The notes under the pieces: generated by a model | Databases searched by the model: none | Seen by the model: only the letters and a program-made list of their open reading frames with translations | What the model was told of the DNA's origin: nothing | Position numbers and translations under genes: made by a program | Assembly: GCA_009692985.1 (NCBI GenBank) | Contig: SHYF01000024.1 | Span: 1 to 14,692 of the forward strand | Length of the DNA stretch: 14,692 nt | Origin: Dehalococcoidia bacterium | GTDB taxonomy: Bacteria > Chloroflexota > Dehalococcoidia > Lucifugimonadales > SHYF01 | Direction of reading: 5' to 3' | In this document: positions 14,101 through 14,692 of the stretch, in pieces | Position numbering within the stretch: position 1 is the first letter of the stretch | Layout: the number at the start of each line of letters is the position of its first letter

Positions 14101-14692
14101 CTAGTCCGCGAGCCGGCGACGGCGGCGTACTACCCAGATGCCTGCCCCCACCAGCACGGCCGCCATAACTCCCAGGCCCAGGCCAGACACTCCGGGCACC
14201 AGCGTAGGCGTAGGCGTAGGAGTGGGCGTAGGCGTAGGCGTAGGAGTGGGCGTAGGAGTGGGCGTAGGCGTAGGCGTAGGCGTCTTGGTAGGAGTGGGCG
14301 TAGGAGTGGGAGCGGGCGTGGGCGTGGCAACAGGCACCGCGGCGACAGTGGTAACATTACCGACAAATCCACCTGCTGCTGTGCCAAAGCGCAGGTTATC
14401 AAGGAAGACCATAGTGTCAGAAACAGAGTCGCCAATGTCCCTGACAGTGAGGACAAAGATGAGAGACTGAGTCCCCTCACTAAATGAATGGGTAGTGGTC
14501 AACGTGGCAGTAGCACCGTCGTACGTAGTGCCAGCCGCATTGCCGACATTCATCCCAAGTACGCCGGGGGTGTTCATTGTGATAAGGTCTCCCTGGCTGT
14601 CAAAGGCGATGTTGAATGGAGCGTCAGCTGACCTCGGCCAGTTGCTGCACACTGCCTTCGGGGATGAAGGCGGAAAAGTGTTGAAAGAGCCG
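14101..14692 (-). CDS. Cell-surface protein with (TP)n stalk and C-terminal anchor, 5' end outside window
   Basis: C-terminal 196 residues of a larger protein; the frame stays open to the right edge, so the GTG at 14652 is not taken as the start. The visible N-terminal part (roughly residues 1-108) is a beta-rich domain with [20 protein letters not shown] and [13 protein letters not shown], resembling the lectin-like or choice-of-anchor domains of secreted bacterial proteins. Next comes a Thr-Pro stalk of about 45 residues with one Lys interruption. The C terminus is tripartite: [11 protein letters not shown], a hydrophobic helix of about 18 residues ([14 protein letters not shown]), then RRRRRLAD. 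This is the layout of sorted membrane-anchor signals, although the short motif is not a classical LPXTG. It is expected on the outer face of the cytoplasmic membrane. It is not co-oriented with another gene in view except the downstream operon, which has its own promoter. Confidence 0.8.
   Translation of the reverse strand, partial: GSFNTFPPSSPKAVCSNWPRSADAPFNIAFDSQGDLITMNTPGVLGMNVGNAAGTTYDGATATLTTTHSFSEGTQSLIFVLTVRDIGDSVSDTMVFLDNLRFGTAAGGFVGNVTTVAAVPVATPTPAPTPTPTPTKTPTPTPTPTPTPTPTPTPTPTPTPTPTLVPGVSGLGLGVMAAVLVGAGIWVVRRRRRLAD
14203..14328 (-). repeat. Hexanucleotide repeats coding for a (Thr-Pro) stalk
   Basis: About twenty tandem units of GTAGGC, GTAGGA or GTGGGC on the plus strand, interrupted once by GTCTTG near 14282. 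On the minus strand each unit encodes Thr-Pro. Because the unit is six bases, gain or loss of copies keeps the frame and changes only the stalk length. The plus strand is also open as a Gly-Val polymer, which is a shadow. Confidence 0.9.

Noticed and set aside
14203..14328. Possible CRISPR array
   Set aside because: The units are contiguous six-base repeats with no spacers and are explained as coding DNA.
14138..14470. Plus-strand Gly-Val polymer frame over the hexamer tract
   Set aside because: A by-product of the hexanucleotide repeat; the minus-strand frame has a beta domain, stalk and anchor in logical order.

Overview
The window reads as bacterial chromosomal DNA, mostly G+C-rich, with short intergenic gaps and an almost unbroken nine-gene minus-strand run. 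A type V (archaeal-style) fructose-1,6-bisphosphatase, a PheS carrying a four-Cys insert, families of short hairpin repeats and a Thr-Pro-rich anchored surface protein together suggest a Chloroflexota-like organism (for example Dehalococcoidia). That placement is an inference; no rRNA gene is present to test it.

Left part (1-5191): a partial gene of unknown function with lower G+C; a bidirectional-looking hairpin terminator; pheS on the minus strand without pheT beside it; a hairpin-rich dispersed repeat; the fructose-bisphosphate aldolase/phosphatase gene; a convergent metallo-beta-lactamase-fold hydrolase; a gene-poor stretch of about 350 bases; and a classical short-chain dehydrogenase.

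Middle (5192-6722): a second, MITE-like copy of the hairpin repeat, bounded by CTAGCAGG/CCTGCTAG, then a tightly coupled pair: an AlaX-type alanyl-tRNA editing protein and a Nudix hydrolase. The Nudix gene runs head-on into the long minus-strand operon, the two stop codons sharing one CTAG.

Right part (6719-13952, all minus strand): ybeY, dnaX, ybaB, a TPR protein, a PIN-domain ribonuclease, recR, recO, a biotin carboxylase and a biotin carboxyl carrier protein. Five of the eight junctions overlap by 1-8 nt and the other three gaps are 1-24 nt. A plausible promoter lies just upstream of ybeY. The classical dnaX-ybaB-recR core links the clamp loader, a nucleoid protein and recombinational repair; here it is split by the TPR-PIN pair, which is the most unusual feature of the window. 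The operon ends with two subunits of a biotin-dependent carboxylase and no carboxyltransferase.

Right edge (14003-14692): a small double-hairpin repeat flanked by 9-bp direct repeats, then the 3' part of a minus-strand gene for a cell-surface protein with a long (Thr-Pro)n stalk encoded by hexanucleotide repeats and a C-terminal membrane anchor.
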